Below are positions 23,114-32,981 of a stretch of DNA of 64,000 bases, in pieces. Numbering within the stretch: the stretch's first letter is position 1; the number at the start of each line of letters is the position of its first letter. The translations under genes were made by a program, and so were the position numbers. The stretch spans positions 70,599 through 134,598 of the forward strand of contig CAVZMF010000010.1 of NCBI GenBank assembly GCA_963776375.1. The letters run 5' to 3'. This stretch comes from PALSA-612 sp963776375. Lineage in GTDB: Bacteria > Actinomycetota > Thermoleophilia > Gaiellales > Gaiellaceae. The notes below the pieces were generated by a model, which had not been told where the DNA came from, ran no database searches, and was given only the letters and a program-made list of their open reading frames with translations.

Positions 23114-24441
23114 GTGGCCCCGCCGGTGACCCGCTACGCGCGCTCGGGTGATGTGAACATCGCCTACCAGGTGATCGACGGCGACGGGCCGCTCGACGTC
23201 GTCTTCGTCCACGGCTTCGTCGGCAACATGGAGGTCCAGGCGGAACAGCCGGGTCACGAGGCGTGGTTCGAGCGCCTGGCCTCGTCAGGCCGCGTGATCC
23301 GGTTCGACCGCCGTGGCACAGGGCTGTCCGACCGGGTTCGTGAGGTCCCGACGCTCGAGGCCCGGATAGACGACCTCCGCGCTGTGATGGACGCAGCTTC
23401 GTCGCGTCGTGCCGCCGTGGTCGCGACTTCGAGGCAGCCTCGTTGGCGATGGTCTACGCGGCGACGTACCCCGAGCGCGTCGCCGCTCTCGCCCTCTACA
23501 ACCCGGTGGCGAAGGGAGTGCGGTCGCCCGACTACCCCTGGGCCAACTCATCGGAGGAGTGGGAAGAGTGGCTGGGCCAGATCCACACCAACTGGGGAAC
23601 CCTCGAATACGCAGCCGAGAGCCTGCGGGCGGTGGCGCCCAGCGCCGCGGACGACCCTGCGATGGTGGAGTGGATGGCGCGCGTGCACCGGCTCGGCGCG
23701 AGCCCGGGCGCCGCCGAGGTGGTCCTGCGCATGGCGATGACCGTCGACGTCCGGGAGGTGCTGCCCTCGATCCGCGTTCCGACGCTGGTGCTCTATCGCG
23801 ACTTCGCGCGCGGCGAAGCCGCGTTCGTGGCCGAGCGTGTTCCGGGCGCCCGCGCCGTCGAGATCGGCGGTCCCGACACGATGTTCTGGCTGGCCGAGGG
23901 GCTCGTGGACGAGATCGTCGGGTTTTTCAGAGGCGTCACGGAGGAGCCGGTGCCGGACACCGTGCTTGCGACGATCCTGTTCACCGGACATCGTCGACTC
24001 GACGCGTCCGGGCGGTGGAGCTCGGCGACAGAGCCTGGGCGGATCTCGTCCAGCGTCACCACGCGGCCGTCCGGGCGCAGCTCGACCGCTTCCACGGCCG
24101 CGAGCTGGACACCGCGGGCGACGGCTTCTTCGCGGCGTTCGACGGCCCGATCCGCGCCATCCGTTGTGCAGCCGCGATCCGAGAGCGCGGTGGGCGATCT
24201 GGGCCTGGTCGTGAGGGCGGGCTTGCACGCCGGCGAGTGCGAGGTGATCGGCGAGAAGCTCGGCGGCGTGGCCGTGATCGTCGGTGCGCGTGTGGCTGCG
24301 CAGGCCGACGCGGGCGAGATCCTCGTCTCGAGCACGGTCAAGGACCTCGTCGCAGGGTCCGGCATCGAGTTCGAAGACCGGGGCGTCGCGACGCTGAAGG
24401 GTCTGCCGGACGAGTGGCGGCTCTACGCGGTCGCCGGCTAG
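23114..24441 (+). CDS. Alpha/beta hydrolase - class III nucleotide cyclase fusion (frameshifted)
   Basis: From GTG 23114 the product begins as an alpha/beta hydrolase (TRYARSGDVNIAYQVIDGDG, LDVVFVHGFVGNMEVQ, RVIRFDRRGTGLSDRV). The nucleophile elbow would lie near 23440, where a shift occurs; the frame then continues MVYAATYPERVAALALYNPV to LPSIRVPTLVLYRDF. The C-terminus is a class III adenylate/guanylate cyclase domain split across frames: TILFTDIVxST-like region near 23985, ELDTAGDGFFAAFDGPIRAI, VRAGLHAGECEVIGEKLGG and GEILVSSTVKDLVAGSG. At least three indels interrupt it. Such fusions are common in actinobacteria; cyclase activity cannot be judged here. Its stop shares CTAG with ppc. Confidence 0.7.
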
Positions 24442-26985
24442 CCGGTGTTGCGGAGCGCCGGCGGCGATGCCGGCGATCGAGCGGAGCAGCGGCCGGCGCA
24501 CCGCCTCGCGCTCCTCGTCCGTCGCGTCCGGGTCGCGGTGGCGGCGCAGCAGCTCGACCTGGATCGCGTTCATCGGGTCGACGTAGGGGTTGCGGAGCCG
24601 GATCGACCGCTGGAGCACGGGTTGGCGGTCGAGCAGCGCCTTCGCGCCGACGATCGCCTTCACCGCCTCGACCGTGCGCGCGTGCTCGGCCGCGATCGCC
24701 GCGAAGCGCCGCTCGGGCTCGAGCTCGGCGGGCACGAGCTCGAGATAGCCGCGCGCGATCTCGAGGCTCGACTTGGCCAGCGTCATCTCCAGGTTCTCGA
24801 CCAGCGAGCGGAAGAACGCGAACGAGCGGTACAGCCGGCGCAGCTCGCGCAGCCCGTCGCGCGTTCCGGCGAGCGGGCCAGCGCGGTTCCGCACCCGTAC
24901 CACGCGGGCAGGAGGCAGCGGTTCTGCGTCCACGCGAACACCCACGGGATCGCGCGCAGCCGCGGCAGGTAGTCCTCCGCGCCCTGCTTGTCTGGGCTGG
25001 GCCTGCGCGCCGGCCGGGAGCCGATCTCGAACAGCGCCAGCTCGTCGACGGGCGTGAACGTCGCGGAAGAACCCGACGAATCGCGGGTCGTCCCAGACGA
25101 GCGCGCGGTAGGACGCGTGCGCCGCGGCCGCGAGAGTCGTCAAGCGTCTCTCGGGCGCCCGTCCGGCGGGGCCGACTGGGACACGGCCGGAAACGCCGAG
25201 ACGATCGTCGCCGCGAGCGCCGCCTCGAGGTTCCGGTAGGCGAGGCCGGGCAGCCCGTACTTGAACGAGATCGTCTCGCCCTGCTCGGTCAGCTTCAGCC
25301 GTCCGGCGGGGAACCCGGAGGGCTGCGCCAGGATGGCCGCGTACGTCGGCCCGCCGCCGCGCCCGGCGCTGCCGCCGCGCCCGTGGAAGATCGTCAGCTC
25401 GACGCCGCGCTCGGCGGCGAGCGCGGCGAGCGCCTCCTGCGCCTCGAAGATCGCCCACTGCGCCGCGAGGTAGCCGCCGTCCTTGCCGGAGTCCGAGTAG
25501 CCGACCATCACCTCCATTCGGCCACCGTGCGCGACGCGGGGATCGTCGAGCAGTTCGCCGACGATGCGCGGCGCGGCCGCGAGGTCGGCGACCGTCTCGA
25601 ACAGCGGTACCACCGAGAGCTCGGGACAGAGGTCGAGTGCTGCGCGCACGTCGTCGGCGCTCTCGGTCCCGGAGACGATCACCGTGTCGAGCGCCTGGGC
25701 CCGTGCCGGTCACGGGCGGCGCGGACGGCAGCGAAGGTTCGCGCACGCGCTTGTCGGCGGATCGGCCAGGTCGCTCGCGTGCAGCCGCACGTCGAGCTTG
25801 GCCAGGTGGAAGCCGAAGATCTCGACGCGGGTGCGGAGGTCGGCGAGCCGGCCGTCCGCGATCCGCCGCCGCGGTTCGCCCGCAGGCTGCGGTCGATCAG
25901 GTCGAGGTCGGCGAGCAGGTCGGCCGCCGAGCGGTAGCCAGCCGGGCCGTCGGCCGAGCGTCTCGCCCAGCCGCTGCCACACGAAGGAGAGCTTGCGGCG
26001 GTAGGGCTCGCCCTCGTTCTGCGCGCCGATCCCGGCCGCGTAGTCGGCGAGCTCCCGCTCGTCGCGGGCGATCGAGCTCGGCCAGCTCCGGGAGGACGGG
26101 GACGAGCGAGCTCGCGACCCCGATGAACTCCGCGAGCTGTCGCACCTCCGCGCGGTAGCGCTGGAGCGCCAGCGCGCGGGCCCGGTCGAGCGCCGCGGCG
26201 ATCGTCTCCGGCCCGGCCGCCGGGTTGCCGTCCTGGTCGCCGCCGATCCACGACCCGAAGCGGAGCGGCGTGCCCACCCCGGGCAGCCGGCGGCGCAGTT
26301 CGCGCGTGAGCTCGGTCGCCTCCTCGAGCAGGCTCTGCTCGAAGAACCAGAGGCCGTGGCGGATCTCGTCGACGACGCGCGGGCGGAGCGAGCGAACCTC
26401 GTCGGTCTCCCAGAGCGCCGTCACCTCCTCGGCGATCGCGTCCCCGAGCCGGTCGCGCCCGGCCGCCGACAGATTCGGGTCGTCGAGCTCGCGGAGCAGG
26501 CGACTCAGCCGAAGATGGGCGGTGAGGATCGTTCGGCGCGTCGCCTCGGTCGGGTGCGCGGTGAGCACGAGCTCGAGCGAGATGCCGGCGGCGGCACGGG
26601 CCAGGCTCTCGTCGTCGACCCCGGCCGCCGCCAGCTCCGCGAACGCGGCGTCGAGCGACTCGCGCGAGGGCTTGCCCTCGTGTTCGTACTCGCGCCGGCG
26701 GCGTAGCCGGTGGTGCTGCTCGGCGAGGTTGGCGAGCTGGAAGTAGAGGCCGAAGGCGCGGAGCACGTCTCCCTGGCGCTCGAGCGGCAGGTCGCGCACG
26801 GCCGCGGCGAGCTCGGAGCGCGGCCCCGGCCGCCCGGCCCGCCGCGCCTTGCGCGACAGGCCGCGGATCCGCTCCTCGTCGGCGAGCAGCTCCTCGCCTT
26901 CCTGCTCGACGAGCACCCGGCCGAGGATCTCCCCGAGGAGCCGGATGTCCCGGCGGAGCGGTGCTTCAGGGTCGCGTGACGGCAC
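24438..26985 (-). CDS. ppc: Phosphoenolpyruvate carboxylase (multiple frameshifts)
   Basis: PPC makes oxaloacetate from PEP and bicarbonate, replenishing the TCA cycle and feeding the aspartate family. All key motifs occur in order but in different frames: LVLTAHPTEATRRTIL (catalytic His), FGSWIGGDQDGNP, VGYSDSGKDGGYLAAQW (Lys), LTIFHGRGGSAGRGGGPTYA (phosphate-binding loop), LKYGLPG-like FKYGLPGLAY, and a C-terminal LRNTG reached only after a final shift near 24450. At least five indels are needed over 2.55 kb. The ATG at 26985 lies 20 bases inside ilvD. The gene is complete in content, so errors in the assembly are the likely cause. Confidence 0.85.
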
Positions 26986-28661
26986 CTTCGCTCGCGGACG
27001 AGACGAGCGCCGCGTACTTCGCCAGCACGCCGCTCTCGTAGTGCGGCTCGGGCGGGCGCCAGTCCGCGAGACGCGCGGCGATCTCGTCGTCGGACAGCTC
27101 CACGTGCAGCGAGCCTGCCTCGACGTCGATCACGACGGTGTCGCCTTCCCGCAGGGCGGCGATCGGCCCGCCGCGGAAGGCCTCCGGGGCCACGTGGCCG
27201 ACCATGAACCCGTGCGTCGCGCCCGAGAAGCGGCCGTCGGTGATCAGGGCGACGTCGTTGCCGAGGCCCTCGCCGATGATCGCGCCGGTCACCTGCAGCA
27301 TCTCGGGCATCCCCGGAGCCCCGGCGGGCCCCTCGTAGCGGATCACGACGACGTCTCCGGCGGCGATCTGCCCGGTCTTGACCGCCTCGAACGCCGCCGG
27401 CTCGCCGTCGAACACGCGCGCCGGCCCGCGGTGCTGCTTGCGGTCGACCGTGAGCTTGACGACGCAGCCGTCGGGGGCGAGGTTGCCGCGCAGGATGCGC
27501 AGCGAGCCGCTCGGCTTGATCGGGTCCTCGATCGGTCGCACGACCTCCTGGCCCGGCCGTTCCTCGACCGCCGTGGCGACGTCGCCGACGGTCCGCCCGT
27601 CGACGGTCGGCGCGTCCCCGTGCACGAGCCCCTGCTTGGCCAGCTCGCGCGCGACGAGCGCGACGCCGCCGGCCCGGTCGACGTCGACGGCGTGGAACCG
27701 GCCCCACGGCTTCATGTCCGCGAGCACCGGCGTCCGCGCGGCGATGCGGTCGAAGTCGTCGATCGTGAACGGGATGCCGAACTCGCGCGCGATGGCGAGG
27801 AGATGCAGGACGCCGTTCGTCGACCCCCCGGTGGCGACGACCGAGGCAGCCGCGTTCTCGATGCGCCTCGCGCGTGACGATCTGGCGCGGCCGCACGTCG
27901 CGGCGGACGAGGTCGACGGCGAGCCGGCCGGCTTCTTCGGCCGCCCTGGCTTTGCGCTTGGACAGCGCCGGGATGCCGTTCGCCCCCGCCGGGGACAGGC
28001 CGATGAACTCGAGGATGGTCGACATCGTGTTCGCCGTGAACTGGCCGCCGCACGCGCCGGCGCCCGGGCAGGCGACCGACTCCAGCTCATGCAGCTCCTC
28101 GGCCGTCATGTGGCCGGCCGCGTAGGCGCCGATGCCCTCGTACACGTCCGCGACGGTCACGTCCCGGCCGCGGAACTTGCCGGGCGCGATCGAGCCGGTG
28201 TAGAGCACGAGCGCGGGGAGGTCGAGCCGACCGAGGGCCATGATCGCCGCCGGGTTCGTCTTGTCGCAGGCGACCAGGCAGACGAGGCCGTCCAGGAGAT
28301 GGCCGCGTGCAACGAGCTCGATCGAGTCCGCGATCACCTCGCGCGAGACGAGCGACGCGCGCATGCCCTCCGTCCCCATGGACACCCCGTCCGAGATCGC
28401 GATCGTGTTGAACTCGAGCGGCGTGCCGCCGGCCTCGCGGACGCCCCGTTTCACGTCCTGCGCGAGCTCGCGCTGGTTCAGGTTGCAGGGCATCGTCTCG
28501 ATCCAGGTCGTGGCGACGCCGATCAGCGGCTTCGCGAGGTCGTCGTCGGTGAAGCCGACGGCCTTCAGCATCGAGCGCGCGCCGGCGCGGTCGGGGCCGT
28601 CGGTGATCGCGTGGCTGTGCCGCTTGGCGGGATCAGTTGGGCGGTCGTACGGCGTCGTCAT
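26966..28661 (-). CDS. ilvD: Dihydroxy-acid dehydratase (one frameshift)
   Basis: IlvD is the Fe-S dehydratase of isoleucine, valine and pantothenate synthesis. The N-terminal part shows SHAITDGPDRAGARSMLKAV, PLIGVATTWIETMPCNLNQR (cluster Cys), EFNTIAISDGVSMGTEGM, VCLVACDKTNPAAIMALG (cluster Cys) and CPGAGACGGQFTANTMS (cluster Cys). Near 27863 one extra base shifts the frame, after which ENAAASVVATGGSTNGVLHL, DRFSGATHGFMVGHV and a normal C-terminus follow. Total length of 1696 bases is one more than a multiple of three, so a single insertion error would restore it. It starts one base after the sulfurtransferase gene ends and overlaps ppc. Confidence 0.9.
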
Positions 28662-28662
28662 C

Positions 28663-29406
28663 TCATCCTTTCTCGACGGGGAGGCCCTTGCGCGACCACT
28701 CGCTCCAGGAGCCGGGATAGAGGCGGGCGTCGGTGCGGCCGGCGCGGTGCAGCGCGAGCAGCGGGACGCAGGCGAGGACGCCGGAGCCGCAGTAGGCGAC
28801 GACGTCGTCGGCCGCGAGCGCTTCCGGCGGGAGATCGATCAGCCGACCGCTCGTGCTCGGCGTGTTCAGCGCGCCGGGAATGCGTCCGGCGACGGGGTCG
28901 AGCCCGGCTGCCTCGCCGCTGAAGCGCTCCGGCTGGCGCGCGTCGAGGAGCACGAGGCCCGGGTCGCCGAGGCGCTCGAGGAGCTCGTCGGTCGCGGCCG
29001 TGTCGTGCTGTCGCATACGGGACGTGAAGTCGGCGGGCTCGATCTCCTCGTCTCTGCTCTCCAGCGGGCCGAGCCAGGCCTGCAGGCCGCCGTCGAGGAC
29101 GGCCGCCGAGTTGTGGCCGAAGTGCCGCAGCAGCCACCAGAGCCGGGCTGCGCCGCCGCTCATGCCCTCGTCGTAGGCGACGACGAGCGTGTCGTCGCCG
29201 ATCCCGGCCCGGCTCATCGCCCCCGCGAACTGCTCGGGGCCCGGGAGCGGATGCCGGCCGGCGACCTCGGCCGGGATGGACAGGTCCGAGAGGTCGCTGT
29301 CGAGGTCGACGAAGGCGGCTCCGGGGATGTGCGCCTCGAGAAAGCGCTCCCGGGCTGCGGCCGGATCGACCAGGTCGTAACGGCAGTCGGCGAAGCGGAC
29401 GTTCAC
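28663..29406 (-). CDS. Sulfurtransferase with two rhodanese domains
   Basis: A 247-residue thiosulfate/3-mercaptopyruvate sulfurtransferase. The inactive first rhodanese domain spans about residues 1-115 (VRFADCRYDLVDPAAARERF, HIPGAAFVDLDSDLSD, HPLPGPEQFAGAMSRAGIGD, VAYDEGMSGGAARLWWLLRH). The second (about 130-247) carries LLDARQPERFSGE, GRIPGALNTPS and the catalytic loop VAYCGSGVLACVPLLALH with its active Cys. The N-terminus is slightly short. GTG 29406 overlaps the thrB stop by four bases, so it is cotranscribed with the thr genes. It probably handles sulfane sulfur from cysteine metabolism. Confidence 0.88.
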   Translation of the reverse strand: MNVRFADCRYDLVDPAAARERFLEAHIPGAAFVDLDSDLSDLSIPAEVAGRHPLPGPEQFAGAMSRAGIGDDTLVVAYDEGMSGGAARLWWLLRHFGHNSAAVLDGGLQAWLGPLESRDEEIEPADFTSRMRQHDTAATDELLERLGDPGLVLLDARQPERFSGEAAGLDPVAGRIPGALNTPSTSGRLIDLPPEALAADDVVAYCGSGVLACVPLLALHRAGRTDARLYPGSWSEWSRKGLPVEKG

Positions 29407-30218
29407 GGGATCGCTCCGGCCGAGCTTACGCGGAGGGCCGTCGCCTCGACCTGCGGCCAGCGGCCGCGCAGCTGGGCGAGGCACTCGTCCGCGGCGCCGA
29501 TGCGCGCCCAGACGATCACGGTCGGCCCCGAGCCGGAGAGCGTCGCCCCGAGCGCAGACGCCGGCAGTTCCGCGCGCACGTCGGCGAGGAACGCCGAGCG
29601 ATAGGGCTCGTGCAGGCGGTCGTCGAGCGCGGCCGCGAAGAGCTCGGCGGAGCCGGCGGCGAGTGCGGCCCCGAGGAGAGCGGCTCGCCCGGCGCTGAAG
29701 GCCGCGTCCTCGTGCGGGACGCTGATCGGCAGCAGCGACCGCGAGTGCTCCGTCGCCACCTGTTCGTCCGGACGGAGTGCGATCGGCTCGGCGGGCACCG
29801 AGTCCGCGAGCCGCTCGATCCGGCCGTCCCAGGTCAGGCAGGCGCCGCCGACGAGCGCGGCGGCGAGGTTGTCGGGATGACCTTCGAGCGGCAGTCCCTC
29901 GGCGAGCAGCACCTCGGCGTCGGGTTCGACGCCGGCGGCGATCGCTCCCGCGACGAGTCCGAGCGCGATCAGCGAGGCCGAGGAGCCGAGGCCGCTCGAG
30001 CGCGGGATCCCGTACGTGAAGTCGAAGCGCCGGCCGTCGACGGGCGCCATGCGCGCGAAGGCGCCGATGCCGAGATGATGCGTGTCCGCCTGCGCCACGG
30101 ATTCTTCCCGCACGACCTCGAGCTCGTTCCAGAGCTCGAGCGCGACACCGGCGCAGTCGAACCCCGAGCCGACGTTGGCCGTCGTCGCCGGCGCGCGGAC
30201 GCGAATCGAGTCGGTCAT
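29403..30218 (-). CDS. thrB: Homoserine kinase
   Basis: ThrB phosphorylates homoserine for threonine synthesis. The 271-residue GHMP kinase shows the N-terminal IRVRAPATTANVGSGFDCAG, the ATP-binding glycine loop GIPRSSGLGSSASLIALGLV, GHPDNLAAALVGGACLTW and the C-terminal GATLSGSGPTVIVWA. The ATG overlaps the thrC stop by four bases and the stop overlaps the sulfurtransferase start, so translation is coupled through thrC-thrB-sulfurtransferase. Confidence 0.93.
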   Translation of the reverse strand: MTDSIRVRAPATTANVGSGFDCAGVALELWNELEVVREESVAQADTHHLGIGAFARMAPVDGRRFDFTYGIPRSSGLGSSASLIALGLVAGAIAAGVEPDAEVLLAEGLPLEGHPDNLAAALVGGACLTWDGRIERLADSVPAEPIALRPDEQVATEHSRSLLPISVPHEDAAFSAGRAALLGAALAAGSAELFAAALDDRLHEPYRSAFLADVRAELPASALGATLSGSGPTVIVWARIGAADECLAQLRGRWPQVEATALRVSSAGAIP

Positions 30219-31180
30219 CCGGTCGCCTCGGCGATCGCGGCCGGGCCGGGGTCGACGACCACGGGCGCGGGCGCATGCGTGTCGGCGACGGCCGGATCCT
30301 TCAGGCCGTGGCCGGTGATCGTGACGACGACCCGGGCACCGCGAAGCTCGTCGCTCCCGTGCAGGAAGGCGAGCCCGGCCGCGGAGGCCGGCTCGCAGAA
30401 GAGCCCTTCCTCGCGGGCCAGCTCGAGCCAGGCGGCAGTGATCTCCTCGTCGCTCACCGCGTGGACCTGGGCGCCGCTCGTCGCCACCCGCTCGCCGTGG
30501 GCGGGCGTCTCGATCCGGATGGCGCTCGCGAGCGTTCGCGGGCGGTCGGCCGCTTCGATCGAATAGACCGGCGTGTCGAGCCCGAGCTCCGTCAGCGCCT
30601 TTCCGTACGCGGTCGTGTTGCCGCCGCCGCCGTACGGCACCACGAACGCGTCGGGCGCGCTGCCGAGCTCCTCGACGATCTCGAACACGGCCGTCTTCTG
30701 CCCCTCCACACGGTGCGGGTTGAGCGAGTTGACGAGCGTGTAGTCGTCGCGCTCCCCGAGCTCGCGTGCGAGGTCGAGCGCCTGGTCGAAGCTCCCGCGC
30801 ACGGCGAGCACGCGGGCGCCGAGTGCCCGGGCCTGGACGAGCTTGCCGCCCGCCGCGCCCTCGGCGACCAGGACGACGGCCCCGATCCCGGCACGGGCCG
30901 CATAGGCCGCGGCCGATGCGGACGTGTTCCCGGTGGAGGCGCAAACGACCGCGGCGGCGCCGTCCTCGACCGCCTTGGAGACGGCGACCGTCATGCCGCG
31001 GTCCTTGTAGCTCCCGGTCGGGTTCGACGCCTCCCATTTGAGCCACAGGTCGAGTCCGAGCAGCCTGGAGAGCCGCGGCGCGCGCAAGAGCGGGGTCGAC
31101 CCCTCCCCGAGCGAGACGACCGGAGTGCGGTCGGTGACCGGCAGCCGGTCGCGGTAGCGCTCGATCAGCGCGACGGTCAT
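30215..31180 (-). CDS. thrC: Threonine synthase
   Basis: ThrC is the PLP enzyme that converts phosphohomoserine to threonine. The 321-residue protein has VVSLGEGSTPLLRAPRL, the PLP lysine in NPTGSYKDRGMTVAVSKA, ASTGNTSASAAAYAARAG, the phosphate-binding VVPYGGGGNTTAYGKAL and EEGLFCEPASAAGLA. It is the short actinobacterial type. It follows hom after a 307-base gap filled with two dispersed repeats, the nearer one (repeat B) ending about 30 bases before its ATG. Confidence 0.94.
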   Translation of the reverse strand: MTVALIERYRDRLPVTDRTPVVSLGEGSTPLLRAPRLSRLLGLDLWLKWEASNPTGSYKDRGMTVAVSKAVEDGAAAVVCASTGNTSASAAAYAARAGIGAVVLVAEGAAGGKLVQARALGARVLAVRGSFDQALDLARELGERDDYTLVNSLNPHRVEGQKTAVFEIVEELGSAPDAFVVPYGGGGNTTAYGKALTELGLDTPVYSIEAADRPRTLASAIRIETPAHGERVATSGAQVHAVSDEEITAAWLELAREEGLFCEPASAAGLAFLHGSDELRGARVVVTITGHGLKDPAVADTHAPAPVVVDPGPAAIAEATG

Positions 31181-31207
31181 GGCGCCGCCAGTCCGAAACG
31201 GCCGTGG

Positions 31208-31307
31208 CCCTTTCGGTCCCCCACCCAGGGCGGGGCGTCGTCCCTCCGCCCTCGCCGAGGACGATATCGCCGAAGTGGTGCCGTGTCAGTGACGCGTTCG
31301 TGCCGGT
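31208..31307 (-). repeat. Dispersed intergenic repeat B, copy 2 (before thrC)
   Basis: This is the second copy of the repeat seen between trpD and trpCF, in the same orientation relative to the following gene. Shared blocks on the plus strand are CGGTCCCCCACCCA, CCGCCCTCGCCGAGGACG, CGCCGAAGT with GTGCC, and TGTCAGTGACGCGTTCGTG. Copy 1 has four extra bases in the hairpin loop. Confidence 0.65.
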
Positions 31308-31384
31308 TGCGCACGACTTTGTGAAAACTCAACGCACTCTCGATCTGCCGGCGGCCGTCAGACAATCGCAACGCGCTCGAAGTT

Positions 31385-31484
31385 GCCGCGGAGCCGTGGC
31401 TTGGCCGCGGCGTAGCTGGAGCCGCTGGAAACGCGACCCCGAGGGGAAGGGGGCCCACGGGGGAAACCGGCCGTTTCCCCCGTG
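31385..31484. repeat. Dispersed intergenic repeat A, copy 1 (after hom)
   Basis: About 100 bases match 47144-47244. Both begin GCCGCGGAGCCGTGGCTTGG and end with the hairpin CACGGGGGAAAC-loop-GTTTCCCCCGTG (31456-31484 here, 12-bp stem). Both sit immediately past the stop codon of a minus-strand gene, with the hairpin closest to it, so the hairpin probably serves as that gene's terminator although no T-run follows. Confidence 0.7.
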
Positions 31485-31487
31485 CGA

Positions 31488-32798
31488 TCATGCCCAGCCG
31501 AGCCCGGGGACGCCGCGGTCGGAGATCACCGGCAGCGCCGTGGGCCGCCGGCGCATTCCGGAGAGCTGCGAGATCTCGACGAGCGCGTCCGACAGCGCAC
31601 CCCACCGGCACTCGTGCAGAACGATGTGCAGCGCGGCCGTGCCCTCGCCGGTCTCGTGCTGCACGAGCCGCGCCACGGAGACCTCGTGCGCCGCCAGCCG
31701 CCGGGCGACGTCCGCGAGCACGCCCGGCCGGTCGTCCACCTCGAGGTGCACGTAGAACGGGGAGACGACGTCGCCGTGCGGAAGCTGCTCGAGCTCGCGC
31801 CAGCAGGCGTCGTTCTGGAGGAAGCCGGTGCCGGTCGTGCCGATGACGCTGATCATGTCGGACACGACCGCCGAGGCCGTCTCCAGGCCGCCCGCGCCCG
31901 GGCCGGCGAGGGTGATCTCGCGGATCGCGTCGCCCTGCAGCATCACCGCGTTGAAGGGCCCCTCGACGGCCGCCAGCGGGTGGTGCCTGTCGACGAACGC
32001 GGGCTGGACGCGCACGTCGTAGCGGCCGTCCACGAGCGTGGCGGCGCCGACGAGGCGCACAGCCATCTCCAGCTCGTGCGCGGCACGCATGTGCAACGGT
32101 TCGATCTCCTCGATGCCCGTGTGCCAGACGTCGTCCAGCGTGACCCGGGTGCCGAAGGCGACCGTGGCCAGGATCGCCATCTTCGCGGCCGCGTCTCCGC
32201 CGGACACGTCCTCGGTCGGGTCCGCCTCGGCGTAGCCGAGCTGCTGCGCCTCGGCCAGCGCCGCGCCGTAGTCGGCGCCGGCCTCCATGCGCGTGAGGAT
32301 GAAGTTCGTCGTCCCGTTCACGATCCCGAGCACGCGGTGGACGCGCGAGAAGGACAGCGACTCGCGCAGCACCTTGATCACCGGGATCGCCGCGCAGACG
32401 CTCGCCTCGAAGCGGAGCTGCACGCCCGCCGCCGACGCGGTCGCGAAGAGCTCTGCGCCGCGTCGCGCGACGAGCTGCTTGTTCGCGGACACGACCGAGC
32501 GGCCGGAGCGGAGCAGCTCGAGCACGTAGTCGCCCGTCGGCTCGACGCCGCCCATCACCTCGGCGACGAGCCGGATCTCGCTGTCGTCGACGATCGAGCG
32601 GACGTCCGTGGTCAGGATGGACGCGTCCGGGAGGAACTCGCGCTCCACCGCCGGGTCGCGCACGAGCGCGCGCACGACGCGCAGCCGGTGACCCGTTGCG
32701 CGCTCGATCTCGTCCGCGTTCTGGACGAGCAGCCTGTTGACGGCGGAGCCGACGGTCCCGTAGCCGAGCAGCGCGACGGGAACGTCGACCGAGCTCAT
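31488..32798 (-). CDS. hom: Homoserine dehydrogenase
   Basis: Hom reduces aspartate semialdehyde to homoserine at the branch to threonine and methionine. The 436-residue enzyme has an N-terminal Rossmann fold (VALLGYGTVGSAVNRLL), VAEVMGGVEPTGDYVLELL, SANKQLVARRG, the substrate domain GIVNGTTNFILTRMEAG, LGYAEADPTEDVSGGDAAAK with catalytic Lys/Asp, and from about residue 345 an ACT domain (FYVHLEVDDRPGVLADVARR) for threonine feedback. The ATG is unusual: it lies inside the 3' arm of a perfect 10-bp hairpin and has no visible ribosome site. Confidence 0.94.
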   Translation of the reverse strand: MSSVDVPVALLGYGTVGSAVNRLLVQNADEIERATGHRLRVVRALVRDPAVEREFLPDASILTTDVRSIVDDSEIRLVAEVMGGVEPTGDYVLELLRSGRSVVSANKQLVARRGAELFATASAAGVQLRFEASVCAAIPVIKVLRESLSFSRVHRVLGIVNGTTNFILTRMEAGADYGAALAEAQQLGYAEADPTEDVSGGDAAAKMAILATVAFGTRVTLDDVWHTGIEEIEPLHMRAAHELEMAVRLVGAATLVDGRYDVRVQPAFVDRHHPLAAVEGPFNAVMLQGDAIREITLAGPGAGGLETASAVVSDMISVIGTTGTGFLQNDACWRELEQLPHGDVVSPFYVHLEVDDRPGVLADVARRLAAHEVSVARLVQHETGEGTAALHIVLHECRWGALSDALVEISQLSGMRRRPTALPVISDRGVPGLGWA

Positions 32799-32817
32799 AG
32801 GCCGACCGGCCTATGAG
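32794..32817 (-). promoter_or_regulatory. Hairpin enclosing the hom start codon
   Basis: CTCATAGGCC-GACC-GGCCTATGAG is a perfect 10-bp stem with a 4-base loop, and the hom ATG (32796-32798) is in the 3' arm of the transcript. Folding would hide the start codon. This could be a translational switch or a means of making hom translation depend on ribosomes coming from ilvC; no SD-like sequence is seen outside the stem. Confidence 0.6.
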
Positions 32818-32832
32818 CGGGGAGGGGTCCCA

Positions 32833-32908
32833 GGGGAACCGGGAGGTTCCCCGGCCACGTTGGCCTCTGGAAGAAGGGGGTTCGCGGGGGAAACCTGGTT
32901 TCCCCCGC
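32833..32908. terminator. Two hairpins downstream of ilvC
   Basis: GCGGGGGAAACC-T-GGTTTCCCCCGC (32884-32908) and GGGGAACC-GGGA-GGTTCCCC (32833-32852) follow the ilvC gene. The first belongs to the same GGGGGAAACC/GGTTTCCCCC hairpin family found after hom, the protease gene and glnA, preceded as in those by GAAGGGGG. They probably terminate or process the ilv transcript before hom. Confidence 0.55.
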
Positions 32909-32981
32909 GGGGCGAGGCGAATCATGCCGAAGCGGTGCCGGACGAAGCCCGGCACCGCGCCACAGCTGGGGCGAGCGACGC

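Larger units (their letters stand above)
31181..31487 (-). other. Repeat-filled gap between hom and thrC
   Basis: No gene was found in this 307-base gap. Reading in the transcription direction, it starts with repeat A (31484 to 31385), whose first part is a strong GGGGGAAAC hairpin next to the hom stop. A unique stretch with TTGAGTTTTCACAAAG follows, then repeat B (31307 to 31208) leads to thrC. I searched the hom-thr interval for a Thr/Ile-rich leader frame and found none. Confidence 0.6.

Noticed and set aside
31181..31330. Threonine/isoleucine leader peptide before thrC or hom
   Set aside because: I scanned the transcribed strand for an ATG/GTG frame with a Thr or Ile run and found none, unlike the trp, phe and ilv leaders.
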